Below, one piece after another: positions 48,220-58,712 of a stretch of DNA of 64,000 nt. The notes beneath the pieces are model-generated. The model was not told the DNA's origin. It was given only the letters and a program-made list of their open reading frames with translations, and did not search any database. The stretch's first letter is position 1. The number at the start of each line of letters is the position of its first letter. The position numbers and the translations under genes were made by a program. Origin of the DNA: Micromonospora sp. M71_S20 (GTDB lineage Bacteria; Actinomycetota; Actinomycetes; Mycobacteriales; Micromonosporaceae); the NCBI RefSeq assembly GCF_003664255.1, contig NZ_RCCV01000001.1:1-64000 (forward strand), read 5' to 3'.

Positions 48220-49409
48220 GCTCCCGCGGCCGACTTGAGGTCGGCGGCCCGGTCGGTGCTCTCCCAGGTCAGGTCCGGCAGCTCCCGGCCGAAGTGGCCG
48301 TAGGCGGCGGTCTGCTGGTAGATCGGGCGGAGCAGGTTCAGGTCCCGGATGATGGCGGCCGGGCGCAGGTCGAAGACCTCGGAGACGGCCTTCTCGATCG
48401 AGGCGACCGGCACGGTCTCGGTGCCGAACGTCTCGACGAAGAGGCTGACCGGGTGGGCCTTGCCGATCGCGTACGCGACCTGGACCTCGCACCGCTCGGC
48501 CAGGCCGGCGGCGACCACGTTCTTGGCCACCCAGCGCGTCGCGTACGCCGCCGAGCGGTCCACCTTCGACGGGTCCTTGCCGGAGAACGCGCCGCCGCCG
48601 TGCCGGGCGTAGCCGCCGTAGGTGTCGACGATGATCTTGCGCCCGGTGAGGCCGGCGTCGCCCATCGGCCCGCCGATCTCGAACCGGCCGGTCGGGTTCA
48701 CCAGCAGCCGGTAGCCCTCGGTGTCCAGCCCGAGGCTCTCCAGCTCCGGGGCGATGACGTGCTCGCGCACGTCGGGGGTGAGCAGCGAGTCCAGCGAGAT
48801 GTCCGCGGCGTGCTGGCTGGAGACGACCACCGTGTTGAGCCGGACGGGGCGCAGCCCCTCGTACTCGATCGTGACCTGGGTCTTGCCGTCGGGGCGCAGG
48901 TACGGGATCGTGCCGTCCTTGCGCACCTGGGAGAGCCGCCGGGCCAGCCGGTGCGCCAGGGCGATCGGCAGCGGCATCAGCTCCGGCGTCTCGGAGCAGG
49001 CGAAGCCGAACATCATGCCCTGGTCGCCGGCGCCCTGCGCGTCCAGCGCGCTCTCCGACGCCCCGGTCCGCAGCTCGAAGGCGTTGTCGACGCCCTGCGC
49101 GATGTCCTCCGACTGCGCGCCGATGGAGACGCTCACGCCGCAGGAGGCGCCGTCGAAGCCCTTCTTCGACGAGTCGTAGCCGATGTCGAGGATGGTCCGG
49201 CGGACGATCGTGGGGATGTCGGCGTACGCCTTGGTGGTCACCTCGCCCGCGATGTGCACCTGACCGGTGGTGATCAGGGTCTCCACCGCGACGCGGCTGC
49301 GCGGGTCCTCGGTGAGCAGGGCGTCGAGGATGCCGTCGCTGATCTGGTCGGCGATCTTGTCCGGGTGGCCTTCCGTGACCGATTCGGAAGTGAAGAGGCG
49401 GCGTGTCAC
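48216..49409 (-). CDS. metK: S-adenosylmethionine synthetase
   Basis: 397 residues. [20 protein letters not shown] (Met/ATP site), [20 protein letters not shown] (P-loop-like [10 protein letters not shown]) and [20 protein letters not shown] are intact. Makes SAM for the methyltransferases of the cell. No SAM riboswitch motif was found in the 88 bases upstream. Follows coaBC in the common actinobacterial order. Confidence 0.98.
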   Translation of the reverse strand: MTRRLFTSESVTEGHPDKIADQISDGILDALLTEDPRSRVAVETLITTGQVHIAGEVTTKAYADIPTIVRRTILDIGYDSSKKGFDGASCGVSVSIGAQSEDIAQGVDNAFELRTGASESALDAQGAGDQGMMFGFACSETPELMPLPIALAHRLARRLSQVRKDGTIPYLRPDGKTQVTIEYEGLRPVRLNTVVVSSQHAADISLDSLLTPDVREHVIAPELESLGLDTEGYRLLVNPTGRFEIGGPMGDAGLTGRKIIVDTYGGYARHGGGAFSGKDPSKVDRSAAYATRWVAKNVVAAGLAERCEVQVAYAIGKAHPVSLFVETFGTETVPVASIEKAVSEVFDLRPAAIIRDLNLLRPIYQQTAAYGHFGRELPDLTWESTDRAADLKSAAGA

Positions 49410-49497
49410 GGCACTCCTAAATTGTGGAAGTCGTTCCGCGGCAGTTTAATCATCCGCGTCAGAGCCTGGCCCCTTCGGTCGTGCCCGGTTCCAGCCG

Positions 49498-50706
49498 TCA
49501 GGAACGGCCGGGCAACCGGGCCACCACGAGATCCCAGACGCCGTCGGCGAGATCCTCCTTGGACCGTTCGGGCATCCGGCTGACCGAACCGTCCGCGCCG
49601 ATGACGGTCGCCGCGTTGGTCTCGGCGCCGAAGACCTTGTCGTGCCCGACCTCGTTGATCACGACGAGGTCCGCCCGCTTGCGGGCGAGCTTGGCCCGGC
49701 CGTTGGCCTCGGCGTCGCCCGTCTCCGCGGCGAACACCACCAGCACCTGCTCCGGGCGACGACGCCGGCCCAGCTCGGCAGCGATGTCCGGGTTGGTGAC
49801 GAGCTCGATGGTGGGCGCGCTGCCGTCGTCCGACTTCTTGATTTTGCCAGGCGCGTAGGTCGCGGGACGGAAATCGGCCGGAGCCGCCGCCATCACCACC
49901 GCGTCGGCCTCGGCCGCCGCCGCCAGCGTGGCGTCGCGCAGCTCGCTCGTGGTGCCGACCCGGACCAGGTCGACGCCGGCGGGGTCGGGCAGCGAGACGT
50001 TGGCCGAGATCAGCGTGACGCGGGCGCCCCGGGCCACCGCGCAGCGGGCGAAGGCGTAGCCCTGCTTGCCCGAGGAGCGGTTGCCCAGGAAGCGGACCGG
50101 GTCGAGGGGCTCGCGGGTGCCGCCGGCGGTCACCACCACGTGCCGCCCGGTCAAATCGGCGGGCGCCCCGACGCCCCGGGCCAGCGCCCGGCGGGCGACC
50201 GCGAAGATCTCCGCCGGGTCGGGCAGCCGGCCCTTGCCGGTGTCGGCGCCGGTGAGCCGGCCGACGGCGGGCTCGACGACGCGCACGCCCCGGGAGCGCA
50301 GCGTCGCGACGTTGGCGACGGTGGCCGGGTGCTCCCACATCTCGGTGTGCATGGCCGGGGCCAGCACGACCGGGCAGCGGGCGGTCAGCAGCGTGTTGGT
50401 GAGCAGGTCGTCGGCGAGGCCATGGGCGGCCTTGGCCAGCAGGTCGGCGGTGGCCGGCGCGACCACCACCAGGTCGGCCTGCTGACCGAGCCGGACGTGC
50501 GGCACCTCGTGCACGTCAGACCAGACGTCGTCGGCGACGGGCTGGCCGGAGAGCGCGGCCCAGGTCGGGGCCCCGACGAAGCGCAACGCCGACGCGGTCG
50601 GCACGACCCGGACCTGGTGGCCCGACTCGGTGAAGAGCCGCAGCAGCTCGCACGCCTTGTAGGCGGCGATGCCGCCGCCGACCCCGAGGACGATCCGGGG
50701 GGACAT
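49498..50706 (-). CDS. coaBC: phosphopantothenoylcysteine synthetase/decarboxylase
   Basis: 402 residues, coenzyme A synthesis. CoaC part 1-175: IVLGVGGGIAAYKACELLRL, ADLVVVAPATADLLAKAAHG, and the P-A-M-x-x-x-M-W motif APAMHTEMWEHPATVANVAT. CoaB part 185-402: HVVVTAGGTREPLDPVRFLG, NRSSGKQGYAFARCAV and INEVGHDKVFGAETNAATVI. ATG 50706, 14 bases after rpoZ. Confidence 0.97.
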   Translation of the reverse strand: MSPRIVLGVGGGIAAYKACELLRLFTESGHQVRVVPTASALRFVGAPTWAALSGQPVADDVWSDVHEVPHVRLGQQADLVVVAPATADLLAKAAHGLADDLLTNTLLTARCPVVLAPAMHTEMWEHPATVANVATLRSRGVRVVEPAVGRLTGADTGKGRLPDPAEIFAVARRALARGVGAPADLTGRHVVVTAGGTREPLDPVRFLGNRSSGKQGYAFARCAVARGARVTLISANVSLPDPAGVDLVRVGTTSELRDATLAAAAEADAVVMAAAPADFRPATYAPGKIKKSDDGSAPTIELVTNPDIAAELGRRRRPEQVLVVFAAETGDAEANGRAKLARKRADLVVINEVGHDKVFGAETNAATVIGADGSVSRMPERSKEDLADGVWDLVVARLPGRS

Positions 50707-50720
50707 CGACGCGGGGCGGA

Positions 50721-50984
50721 TTACGGCTGGTCGGTCGGCTCGGCGGTGAGCAGGCCCGCGTTGATCTCGCGCATGGCGATGGAGAGGGGCTTCTCCTGCG
50801 GCGTGGTCTCGACCAGCGGGCCGACGTATTCCAGCAGACCCTCACCGAGCTGGCTGTAGTAGGCGTTGACCTGGCGCGCGCGCTTGGCGGCGAAGATCAC
50901 CAGCGCGTACTTCGAGGTCGTCTTCTCGAGGAGCTCGTCGATCGGCGGGTTGGTGATGCCTTCGGGGTTTGCGATGGATCCCAC
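50721..50984 (-). CDS. rpoZ: RNA polymerase omega subunit
   Basis: 87 residues. [20 protein letters not shown] and [20 protein letters not shown] are the conserved omega core, ending [19 protein letters not shown] 50984. In the mihF-gmk-rpoZ-coaBC-metK order of actinobacteria. Confidence 0.97.
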   Translation of the reverse strand: MGSIANPEGITNPPIDELLEKTTSKYALVIFAAKRARQVNAYYSQLGEGLLEYVGPLVETTPQEKPLSIAMREINAGLLTAEPTDQP

Positions 50985-51028
50985 GAATTAACCTCTGCGT
51001 CTATCGCACCGCGTGGCGGTGCTGGCGG

Positions 51029-51562
51029 TCAACCGCGCGTGTGCGGTGGCGCCGGAGCCAGGAAAGAAGAACCGGACAAGCCTACCAGCTCGTCGACGAC
51101 CCGCCCGGTGAGGTCGTGCGCGAGGGTGTGTTCGAACGCGGCCGGGGTGACCTGCGGGGGGAGGTTCCCCGGCGGGTGCAGCAGCACCAGCCGGGCGTCG
51201 GGCAGCACCGCCCGGACCAGCAGCGCGCCGGCCAGGTCGAGGCCGATCAGCACCGGCTGACCGGCGGCGAGCCGGGAGCGCAACGGTTCGAGGGGGGTGC
51301 CGCGCCGGTGGGGCCCGGCCCGGCTCCACTCCAGCAGCTCCCCGGCGGCGACCATCCGGTCGAACTCGGCGGGGGTCAGGAAGAGCCGGTCGACGCCGTC
51401 CAGCTCGCCCTCCCGGCGGGATCGCGTGGTGGCCGGCACCGGAACCCACACGGACGGAGAACGCGCCCGGACGCGCTCGACGACACTCTCCGTGCCGGAG
51501 CCCGAGGGCCCCGTCAGGACAGTGAGCCGAGCCGCCGGGCGCGCCTCGTCATCCGTGCTCAC
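51029..51562 (-). CDS. gmk: divergent guanylate kinase homologue lacking the P-loop lysine
   Basis: 177 residues against 190-205 usual. Position and overall match (LTVLTGPSGSGTESVVERVR, ATTRSRREGELDGVDRLFLT, AGELLEW) are guanylate kinase. But the P-loop reads GPSGSGTES, with Thr for the catalytic Lys (AAG to ACG would suffice). DY-F is DRLF, the EVDLAG Glu is Gly, and the Arg-rich lid (RLxxRGTE) is missing. Probably poor at, or unable to make, GDP. GTG 51562. Confidence 0.85.
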   Translation of the reverse strand: MSTDDEARPAARLTVLTGPSGSGTESVVERVRARSPSVWVPVPATTRSRREGELDGVDRLFLTPAEFDRMVAAGELLEWSRAGPHRRGTPLEPLRSRLAAGQPVLIGLDLAGALLVRAVLPDARLVLLHPPGNLPPQVTPAAFEHTLAHDLTGRVVDELVGLSGSSFLAPAPPHTRG

Positions 51563-51587
51563 TGCTTGTTTCTACACGCAGCCAGGC

Positions 51588-51906
51588 TCAGTTGGCGGCG
51601 AACTCTCCAAGCAGTGCCTTGCGCTGCTGCTCGCCGAGGCCACGCAGGCGACGGCTGTCGGCGATCTTGAGCTTCTCCATGATCTGGGTGGCCCGGATCT
51701 TGCCGATACCCGGCATCGCCTGCAGCACGGCGGAGACCTTGAGCTTGCCGACGACGTCGTCGGACTCGGCACGCTCGAGGACGGCTCCGAGGGTGGTCTT
51801 GCCCTGCTTGAAGCTGCTCCTTCAGCTCAGCACGGGCCTTGCGGATCTCCGCGGCCTTCTCCAGCGCGGCAGCGCGCTGTTCGGGGGTCAGTGACGGGAG
51901 CGGCAC
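51588..51906 (-). pseudogene. mihF: integration host factor mIHF, apparent +1 frameshift
   Basis: Nucleoid protein binding DNA, essential in mycobacteria. GTG 51906: VPLPSLTPEQRAAALEKAAE then IRKARAELKEQL, after which the frame is lost. One extra base in CTTCAAG (51808-51813) shifts reading; on skipping it, the normal rest appears: GAVLERAESDDVVGKLKVSA, VLQAMPGIGKIRATQIMEKL, and RRLRGLGEQQRKALLGEFAA ending at 51588. Total would be about 105 residues, the family length. The unshifted frame ends at 51559. Sequencing error, true defect, or programmed frameshift (AAGGAG, CAG, CUU precede the slip). Confidence 0.85.
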
Positions 51907-52009
51907 CAGTTCTCCTCAGGTCCCTATCGCGACGGGCGGGACGCACCGCCGCATCTGTGAAACGTGGTGTCGCTGTGAACCAAGGGGTCCATGGTTCCCA
52001 GCGCGGGGA

Positions 52010-52038
52010 AAACTAGCGGTCGACGGCGCATTCGGCAA
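52010..52038 (-). promoter_or_regulatory. promoter of mihF
   Basis: Minus strand TTGCCG (52033-52038), 17-base spacer, TAGTTT (52010-52015), about 100 bases before GTG 51906. Separates mihF from the pyr operon. Confidence 0.6.
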
Positions 52039-52081
52039 CGTGGACGCGCGATGATCTTTACAAAGGTGACCGAGCCGTCAG

Positions 52082-52921
52082 TCAGTCACCAGCGGCGAGG
52101 GCGGCCCGACAGCCGGTCAGGGCACGGTCGGCGGCGGCCCGCAGCGCGTCCGGATCCGGGCCCGCGCCCAGCACCTCGCGGGAGTACGAGGGCAGCACCG
52201 CGGGCAGCGCGGAGCCGAAGACGACGCGCAGATCGGCCGCGGTGGCGCCCTGCGCCCCGAGGCCCGGGGCGAGCAGCGGACCGTTCACGGCGGAGAGGTC
52301 GTGACCGGTGTCACCGATGGTCGCGCCGACCACCAGCCCGACGCTGCCGAGCGGCTGCGCACCCGCGTTGAGCTGGGAAATCTCGTCGATGACGGCCTGC
52401 GCGACGGTGCGTCCGTCGGCGGTGCGCGCGCGCTGCACGGCGGCGCCCTCGGGGTTGGAGGTGAGCGCCAGCACGAAGACCCCGCCGCCGTGCTCGGCGG
52501 CCAGTTCGAACATCGGCGCGAGCGCGCCGACGCCGAGGTACGGGCTCGCGGTCAGCGCGTCCACATGGACCGGGCTGGATGGGTCGAGGTACGCCGAGGC
52601 GTACGCGGCGACGGTCGAGCCGATGTCGCCGCGCTTGACGTCCAGCAGAACGAGCGAGCCGGCTTCGCGCAACTGTCGGATAGTTGACTCAAGAATCGCG
52701 ATACCTTTCGAGCCGAACCGCTCGAAAAAGGCCGACTGCGGCTTGATCACCGCGACCCGGTCACCGAGGGCTTCCGTGATCGTCCGGGCGAACCGGTCAA
52801 GCCCCCGGACATCGTCGTCGAGCCCCCAGCGGGCCAGCAGCCCCGGGTGCGGGTCGATGCCGACGCAGAGCGGACCCCGCTCGGTGACGGCCCGGTGCAG
52901 GCGGGCGCCGAAGCTCTCCAT
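52082..52921 (-). CDS. pyrF: orotidine-5'-phosphate decarboxylase (type 2)
   Basis: Last step to UMP. 279 residues, the longer actinobacterial type 2. GPLCVGIDPHPGLLARWGLD, catalytic LVLLDVKRGDIGSTVAAYAS (D-x-K-x-x-D), and GLVVGATIGDTGHDLSAVNG. ATG 52921. Last gene of the pyr operon. Confidence 0.97.
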   Translation of the reverse strand: MESFGARLHRAVTERGPLCVGIDPHPGLLARWGLDDDVRGLDRFARTITEALGDRVAVIKPQSAFFERFGSKGIAILESTIRQLREAGSLVLLDVKRGDIGSTVAAYASAYLDPSSPVHVDALTASPYLGVGALAPMFELAAEHGGGVFVLALTSNPEGAAVQRARTADGRTVAQAVIDEISQLNAGAQPLGSVGLVVGATIGDTGHDLSAVNGPLLAPGLGAQGATAADLRVVFGSALPAVLPSYSREVLGAGPDPDALRAAADRALTGCRAALAAGD

Positions 52922-53030
52922 CCGGTTTTCTCCCTCTCCTCGGCACCCCGGGGCGTCCGCCGCCGGGGCACGCTCCTGTCGCGGACGGCGCGCGCCGCCC
53001 GCGTACTCCCGCCGGATCGTGACCGGCGGC

Positions 53031-54305
53031 TCAGCCGGCCCGCACCGCGGCGGCGACCCCGGCGGCGATCCGGGCCACGTCGGCGTCGTCGGTGACGTAC
53101 GGCGGCATGGTGTAGACCAGGTCGCGGAACGGCCGCAGCCAGACCCCCTCGGCGACCGCCGCGGCGGTGGCGGCGGGCAGGTCCACCTCGTGGTCCAGCT
53201 GGACCACGCCGATCGCCCCGAGCACCCGCACGTCGGCCACCCCCGGCGCACCGCGCAACGGCTCCAGGCCGGCCCGCAGGCCCGCCTGCACCCGTGCCAC
53301 CTGCCCCGCCCAGTCCCCGTCCCGCAGCAGGCCGAGGGAGGCGTTGGCGACCGCACAGGCCAGCGGGTTGCCCATGAAGGTCGGGCCGTGCGCCAGCACC
53401 CCGCCGGCGGAGATGCCCCGGGCGACCTCCGCGGTGCAGAGCGTGGCGGCCAGCGTCAGGTACCCGCCGGTGAGCGCCTTGCCCACGCACATCACGTCGG
53501 GCGCCACCCCGGCGTGCTCGGCGGCGAACATCGCGCCCGTGCGGCCGAAGCCGGTGGCGATCTCGTCGAAGATCAGCAGCACCCCGTGCGCCCGGGTCAC
53601 CTCGCGCAGCACCCGCAGGTAGTGCGGGTGGTGGAAGCGCATGCCGCCGGCGCCCTGGACCACCGGCTCCACGACGACCGCGGCCAGCTCGTGGGCGTGC
53701 CGCTCGACCGCCTCGACCAGGGCCGCCTCGTAGGCCGGCTCGGGCGGGGTGTCGAAGCCGCCGGGCGGCACGGGGGCGAAGACCTGCCGGGGCAGCACGT
53801 CGCCCCAGAGGTGGTGCATTCCGCCCTCCGGGTCGCAGACGCTCATCGGGTGGAACGTGTCGCCGTGGTAGCCGCCCCGCCAGGTGCCCAGCCGGCGGCG
53901 CTCCGGCCGGCCAATGGCCCGCTGGTACTGCAGGCACATCTTGATCGCCACCTCGACGCCGACCGAGCCGGAGTCGGCCAGGAAGACGTGCTCCAGCCCG
54001 TCCGGGGCCAGCTCGACCAGGGTGGCCGCCAGGCGGACCGCCGGGGCGTGGGTGAGCCCGCCGAACATCACGTGGCTCATCCGGCCGAGCTGGTCGGTCA
54101 CCGCCGCGTCGAGCACCGGGTGCCGGTAGCCGTGGATCGCCGCCCACCACGACGACATCCCGTCGACCAGCTCCCGGCCGTCGGCCAGCCGCAGCCGTAC
54201 GCCCGCCGCGCCCTCCACCACGTAGGGCGCGCTCGCCGGCGGCAGGGCCGCGTACGGGTGCCACACGTGCGCCCGGTCGGCGGCCAGGACCTCCTCGGGG
54301 GTCAC
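53031..54305 (-). CDS. bioA: adenosylmethionine-8-amino-7-oxononanoate aminotransferase
   Basis: Biotin synthesis, KAPA to DAPA with SAM as amino donor. 424 residues. [40 protein letters not shown] (W-W and Y-G-H-like residues of BioA), [20 protein letters not shown], and PLP lysine in [20 protein letters not shown]. No other bio gene is in view. GTG 54305 overlaps the pyrD stop (GTGA), placing it inside the pyrimidine operon. Confidence 0.95.
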   Translation of the reverse strand: MTPEEVLAADRAHVWHPYAALPPASAPYVVEGAAGVRLRLADGRELVDGMSSWWAAIHGYRHPVLDAAVTDQLGRMSHVMFGGLTHAPAVRLAATLVELAPDGLEHVFLADSGSVGVEVAIKMCLQYQRAIGRPERRRLGTWRGGYHGDTFHPMSVCDPEGGMHHLWGDVLPRQVFAPVPPGGFDTPPEPAYEAALVEAVERHAHELAAVVVEPVVQGAGGMRFHHPHYLRVLREVTRAHGVLLIFDEIATGFGRTGAMFAAEHAGVAPDVMCVGKALTGGYLTLAATLCTAEVARGISAGGVLAHGPTFMGNPLACAVANASLGLLRDGDWAGQVARVQAGLRAGLEPLRGAPGVADVRVLGAIGVVQLDHEVDLPAATAAAVAEGVWLRPFRDLVYTMPPYVTDDADVARIAAGVAAAVRAG

Positions 54306-55321
54306 CCGCCCGTCCCCGTGGCCCGGACGGCGGCGCGGACCAGGGCCGGGCCACGGTAGATGAAGCCGGTGTAGAGCTGCACCAGGACGGCGCCGGCGTC
54401 GAACATCCGGGCCGCCGCGTCCGGGTCCACGACGCCCCCGACACCGATCACCGGCAGCCGGCTGCCGGCCTCCCGGTGCACGAAGGCGACCACCTCGCGG
54501 GCGCGGTCGGCGAGCGGGCGACCCGACAGGCCGCCGGTCTCCGCGCCGCGCGCCCGGTCGGCCGGGGCGAGGCCGTCGCGGGCCAGCGTGGTGTTCGTGG
54601 CGATCACCCCGGCGGCGCCCCGGGCCAGGCAGACCTCCAGCAGCTCGGCGATCGCCGGCTCGGTGAGGTCCGGGGCGATCTTCACCAGCACCGGCTTCTC
54701 CCCCACCAGCGCCGCCAGGATGGCGTCCAGGTGCGCCCGGTCCTGCAGCGAGCGCAGCCCCGGGGTGTTCGGCGAGGAGACGTTGACCGCGAAGTAGTCA
54801 CCGTGCCCGCGCAGCGCGCGGTACGAGGCGAGGTAGTCCTCCACCGCCTCGTCCAGCGGGGTCACCTTGGACTTGCCCAGCGAGATGCCCAGCGGCACCC
54901 CGATCGGGCGGGGCAGCGCCGCGAGCCGGGCCGCGAGGGCCTCGGCTCCGGCGTTGTTGAAGCCCATCCGGTTCACCACGGCCTCGCTGTCGCGCAGCCG
55001 GAACAGCCGCGGCCGGGGGTTGCCCGGCTGCGGGTGCGCGGTGACCGTGCCGACCTCGACGAAGCCGAAGCCCAGCGCCGGCCAGGCCGGCAGCGCCACG
55101 CCGTCCTTGTCCATCCCGGCGGCGAGCCCGACCGGGTTGGGGAACTCGACGCCGAACACCGTGCGCGGCGCGCGGACGGCGTAGCGGGCCCGCAGCACGG
55201 CCAGCGCCGCCGGCCGCCCGGACAGCTCCGCCAGCCGGCGCAGCGTCCACTCGTGCGCGGCCTCGGCGTCCCCGCCGCCGATCCGGAACAGCCCGGGCCG
55301 CACGATCCGCTCGAACATCAC
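54302..55321 (-). CDS. pyrD: dihydroorotate dehydrogenase (quinone), class 2
   Basis: 339 residues. [60 protein letters not shown] and [20 protein letters not shown] (catalytic Ser region). The N-terminal helix [20 protein letters not shown] suggests membrane attachment and quinone use. Two adjacent starts, GTG 55321 and ATG 55318. Between carB and bioA. Confidence 0.96.
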   Translation of the reverse strand: MMFERIVRPGLFRIGGGDAEAAHEWTLRRLAELSGRPAALAVLRARYAVRAPRTVFGVEFPNPVGLAAGMDKDGVALPAWPALGFGFVEVGTVTAHPQPGNPRPRLFRLRDSEAVVNRMGFNNAGAEALAARLAALPRPIGVPLGISLGKSKVTPLDEAVEDYLASYRALRGHGDYFAVNVSSPNTPGLRSLQDRAHLDAILAALVGEKPVLVKIAPDLTEPAIAELLEVCLARGAAGVIATNTTLARDGLAPADRARGAETGGLSGRPLADRAREVVAFVHREAGSRLPVIGVGGVVDPDAAARMFDAGAVLVQLYTGFIYRGPALVRAAVRATGTGG

Positions 55322-55340
55322 CGCGCGCTCGCCGGGGCGG

Positions 55341-58300
55341 TCACTCGGCGGCCCGCAGGGCGGCGTGCAGCTCCTGGAGCGGGCGGACCTGCATGTCGCC
55401 CCGGATCCGCGCCTCGATGCCCATCACCGCCGCCGCCGCGCCCGGCACCGTGGTGATGCACGGGATGTCCGCCGTGACGGCGGCGCTGCGGATCTCGTAG
55501 CCGTCCGAGCGGGCGCTCGCGCCCGAGCCCTGCGGAGTGTTGATCACCAGCGCCACGTCGCCGCCGAGGATCAGCGACACCGCGTCCTCGCCCCCGCCGG
55601 ACTCGTAGTGCTTGCGGATCTGCTCGCAGGCGATGCCGTGCCGGCGCAGCACCTCCGCCGTGCCGGTGGTGGCGACGATCTCGAACCCGAGGTCGGCCAG
55701 GCGCTTGATCGGGAAGATCATGCCGCGCTTGTCCCGGTTGGCGACCGAGACGAAGATCTTCCCGGCGGTCGGCAGCGAGCCGTACGCGGCCGACTGCGAC
55801 TTGGCGAAGGCGTGCCCGAATGCGGTGTCGATGCCCATCACCTCGCCCGTGGACTTCATCTCCGGGCCGAGCAGCGAGTCCACGCCCTTGCCGGTGGGGG
55901 TGCGGAACCGCTTGAACGGCAGCACCGCCTCCTTGACCGCGATCGGGGCGCCGGCCGGCAGCGAGCCGCCGTCCCCGGTCGCCGGGAGCAGCCCCTCGGC
56001 GCGCAGCTCGGCGATGGTCGCGCCCAGCGCGATCCGGGCCGCCGCCTTGGCCAGCGGCACCGCCGTCGCCTTCGAGACGAAGGGCACCGTCCGGGACGCG
56101 CGGGGGTTCGCCTCCAGCACGTAGAGCATGTCGTCCTTCAGCGCGTACTGCACGTTGAGCAGGCCCCGCACGCCCACGCCCCGGGCGATCGCCTCGGTGT
56201 AGCGGCGCACCTGGGCCACGTGCGAGCCCGCCAGGGTGATCGGCGGCAGCGCGCAGGACGAGTCGCCGGAGTGGATCCCGGCCTCCTCGATGTGCTCCAT
56301 CACCCCGCCGAGGTAGACCTCGCCGTCGGCGTCGCAGAGCGCGTCCACGTCGATCTCGATGGCGTCGTCGAGGAAGCGGTCCACCAGCACCGGGTGGTCC
56401 GGTGAGATCTCGGTGGCCCGGCCGATGTAGTCACGCAGCGTGGCGTCGTCGTAGACGATCTCCATGCCCCGCCCGCCCAGCACGTACGACGGCCGGACCA
56501 GCACCGGGTAGCCGATCTCGTCGGCGATCGCCTTCGCCTCGTCGTACGAGGTGGCCATGCCGTGCGCCGGCGCACGCAGCCCGGCCCGGGCCAGCACCGC
56601 CCCGAACGCGCCCCGCTCCTCGGCCAGGTGGATCGACTCCGGGGAGGTGCCGACGACCGGCACGCCCGCGTCCTTCAGCCGCTGCGCCAGGCCCAGCGGG
56701 GTCTGCCCGCCGAGCTGGACGATCACCCCGACCACGCCCGGCCCGCCGGCCGCCCGGCCGGACGAGTCCTCGGCGTGCCAGACCTCCAGCACGTCCTCGA
56801 AGGTCAGCGGCTCGAAGTAGAGCCGGTCGGCGGTGTCGTAGTCGGTGGAGACGGTCTCCGGGTTGCAGTTGACCATCACGGTCTCGTAGCCGGAGCCCGC
56901 CGCCCCGCCGAGCGGCGCGCTGCGCAGCGCCTGTACCGCGTGCACGCACGAGTAGTCGAACTCGATGCCCTGACCGATCCGGTTCGGCCCGGAACCCAGG
57001 ATCATCACCTTCGGCCGGGCCGACGGCACGACCTCCGTCTCCTGGTCGTACGTCGAGTAGTGGTAGGGCGTGGTCGCCTCGAACTCGGCGGCGCAGGTGT
57101 CCACCGTCTTGTAGACGGGGCGGACGTCGAGGCGGTGCCGCAGCGTCCGTACGCCGTCCTCGGCGGCCAGCTCCGGGCGCAGCGCGGCCAGCTGCCGGTC
57201 CGACAGGCCGGCCCGCTTGGCCCGGCGCAGCAGCTCGGCGTCGAGCACCGGGGCGTCCACGATCTCCGCGCGCAGCTCGACGAGGGCGGCGATCTGGTCC
57301 AGGAACCAGGGGTCGATCCCGCCGGACGCGGCGGTGACCTCGGCGATCGACGCGCCCAGGCGCAGCGCCCGCTCGACGGTGTAGAGCCGCCCGTCGTGCG
57401 GCATCCGCAGCGCGTCGAGGGTGTTCTCCTTCGTCGCGCCAGCCGGGTCGGGCAGCGTCCAGAAGCCGCCCGCCTTCGTCTCCAGCGACCGCATCGCCTT
57501 GTTCAGCGCCTCGCTGAAGTTGCGGCCCAGGCTCATCGCCTCGCCGACGGACTTCATGGTGGTGGTCAGCTCCGGGTCGGCGCCCGGGAACTTCTCGAAC
57601 GCGAACCGGGGGATCTTCACCACCACGTAGTCCAGGGTCGGCTCGAACGCCGCCGGGGTCTTCAGGGTGATGTCGTTGGGAATCTCGTCGAGGGTGTAGC
57701 CGATGGCCAGCTTCGCGGCGATCTTCGCGATCGGGAAGCCGGTGGCCTTGGAGGCCAGCGCCGACGACCGGGACACCCGGGGGTTCATCTCGATCACCAC
57801 GATCCGGCCGTCGGCCGGGTTGACGGCGAACTGGATGTTGCAGCCGCCGGTGTCCACCCCGACCTCGCGCAGCACCGCGATGCCGAGGTCGCGCAGCTTC
57901 TGGTACTCCCGGTCGGTGAGCGTCATGGCCGGGGCGACCGTGACGCTGTCGCCGGTGTGCACGCCCATCGGGTCGACGTTCTCGATCGAGCAGACCACCA
58001 CGACGTTGTCGTGCCGGTCGCGCATCAGTTCGAGCTCGTACTCCTTCCAGCCGAGCACGCTCTCCTCGATGAGCACCTCGTGCACCGGGCTGGCGGCCAG
58101 CCCGTCACCGGCGATGCGGGCCAGGTCCTCCGGGGTGTGCGCCATGCCGGAGCCGAGGCCGCCCATGGTGAACGACGGCCGGATCACCACCGGCAGGCCC
58201 AGCTCGGCGACCGTGGCCTCGACCTCCGCCATCGAGTGGCAGACCCGGGAGCGGGGCACCAGGCCCACCGGGTCGTCGATGCCCAGACGTACGCCGGCCT

Positions 58301-58712
58301 TGGCGACGATGTCCTTGAACAGCTGCCGGTCCTCGCCGCGGTTGATCGCCTCGATGTTGGCGCCGATCAGCTCCACGCCGTACTTCTCCAGCACGCCCGC
58401 CCCGTGCAGGGCGACGGCCGTGTTCAGCGCGGTCTGCCCGCCGAGGGTGGGCAGGATCGCGTCGGGACGCTCCTTGGCGATCACCAGCTCGACGAACTCC
58501 GGGGTGATCGGCTCGACGTACGTGGCGTCGGCGAACTCGGGGTCCGTCATGATCGTCGCCGGGTTCGAGTTGACCAGGCTGACCCTGATCCCCTCGCTGC
58601 GCAGCACCCGGCAGGCCTGGGTGCCGGAGTAGTCGAACTCGCAGGCCTGCCCGATCACGATCGGCCCGGAGCCGATCACCAGGATGTGCTTGAGATCGGT
58701 CCGCTTAGGCAT
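55341..58712 (-). CDS. carB: carbamoyl-phosphate synthase large subunit
   Basis: 1123 residues. Two ATP-grasp halves (first: [20 protein letters not shown]; second: [20 protein letters not shown]) and a C-terminal MGS-like allosteric domain about 955-1110 ([20 protein letters not shown]). Supplies carbamoyl phosphate to both ArgF and PyrB. ATG 58712 overlaps the carA stop by eight bases. Confidence 0.98.
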   Translation of the reverse strand: MPKRTDLKHILVIGSGPIVIGQACEFDYSGTQACRVLRSEGIRVSLVNSNPATIMTDPEFADATYVEPITPEFVELVIAKERPDAILPTLGGQTALNTAVALHGAGVLEKYGVELIGANIEAINRGEDRQLFKDIVAKAGVRLGIDDPVGLVPRSRVCHSMAEVEATVAELGLPVVIRPSFTMGGLGSGMAHTPEDLARIAGDGLAASPVHEVLIEESVLGWKEYELELMRDRHDNVVVVCSIENVDPMGVHTGDSVTVAPAMTLTDREYQKLRDLGIAVLREVGVDTGGCNIQFAVNPADGRIVVIEMNPRVSRSSALASKATGFPIAKIAAKLAIGYTLDEIPNDITLKTPAAFEPTLDYVVVKIPRFAFEKFPGADPELTTTMKSVGEAMSLGRNFSEALNKAMRSLETKAGGFWTLPDPAGATKENTLDALRMPHDGRLYTVERALRLGASIAEVTAASGGIDPWFLDQIAALVELRAEIVDAPVLDAELLRRAKRAGLSDRQLAALRPELAAEDGVRTLRHRLDVRPVYKTVDTCAAEFEATTPYHYSTYDQETEVVPSARPKVMILGSGPNRIGQGIEFDYSCVHAVQALRSAPLGGAAGSGYETVMVNCNPETVSTDYDTADRLYFEPLTFEDVLEVWHAEDSSGRAAGGPGVVGVIVQLGGQTPLGLAQRLKDAGVPVVGTSPESIHLAEERGAFGAVLARAGLRAPAHGMATSYDEAKAIADEIGYPVLVRPSYVLGGRGMEIVYDDATLRDYIGRATEISPDHPVLVDRFLDDAIEIDVDALCDADGEVYLGGVMEHIEEAGIHSGDSSCALPPITLAGSHVAQVRRYTEAIARGVGVRGLLNVQYALKDDMLYVLEANPRASRTVPFVSKATAVPLAKAAARIALGATIAELRAEGLLPATGDGGSLPAGAPIAVKEAVLPFKRFRTPTGKGVDSLLGPEMKSTGEVMGIDTAFGHAFAKSQSAAYGSLPTAGKIFVSVANRDKRGMIFPIKRLADLGFEIVATTGTAEVLRRHGIACEQIRKHYESGGGEDAVSLILGGDVALVINTPQGSGASARSDGYEIRSAAVTADIPCITTVPGAAAAVMGIEARIRGDMQVRPLQELHAALRAAE

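Noticed and set aside
49410..49497. SAM riboswitch before metK
   Set aside because: None of the conserved SAM-I, SAM-II or SAM-IV core sequences are present.
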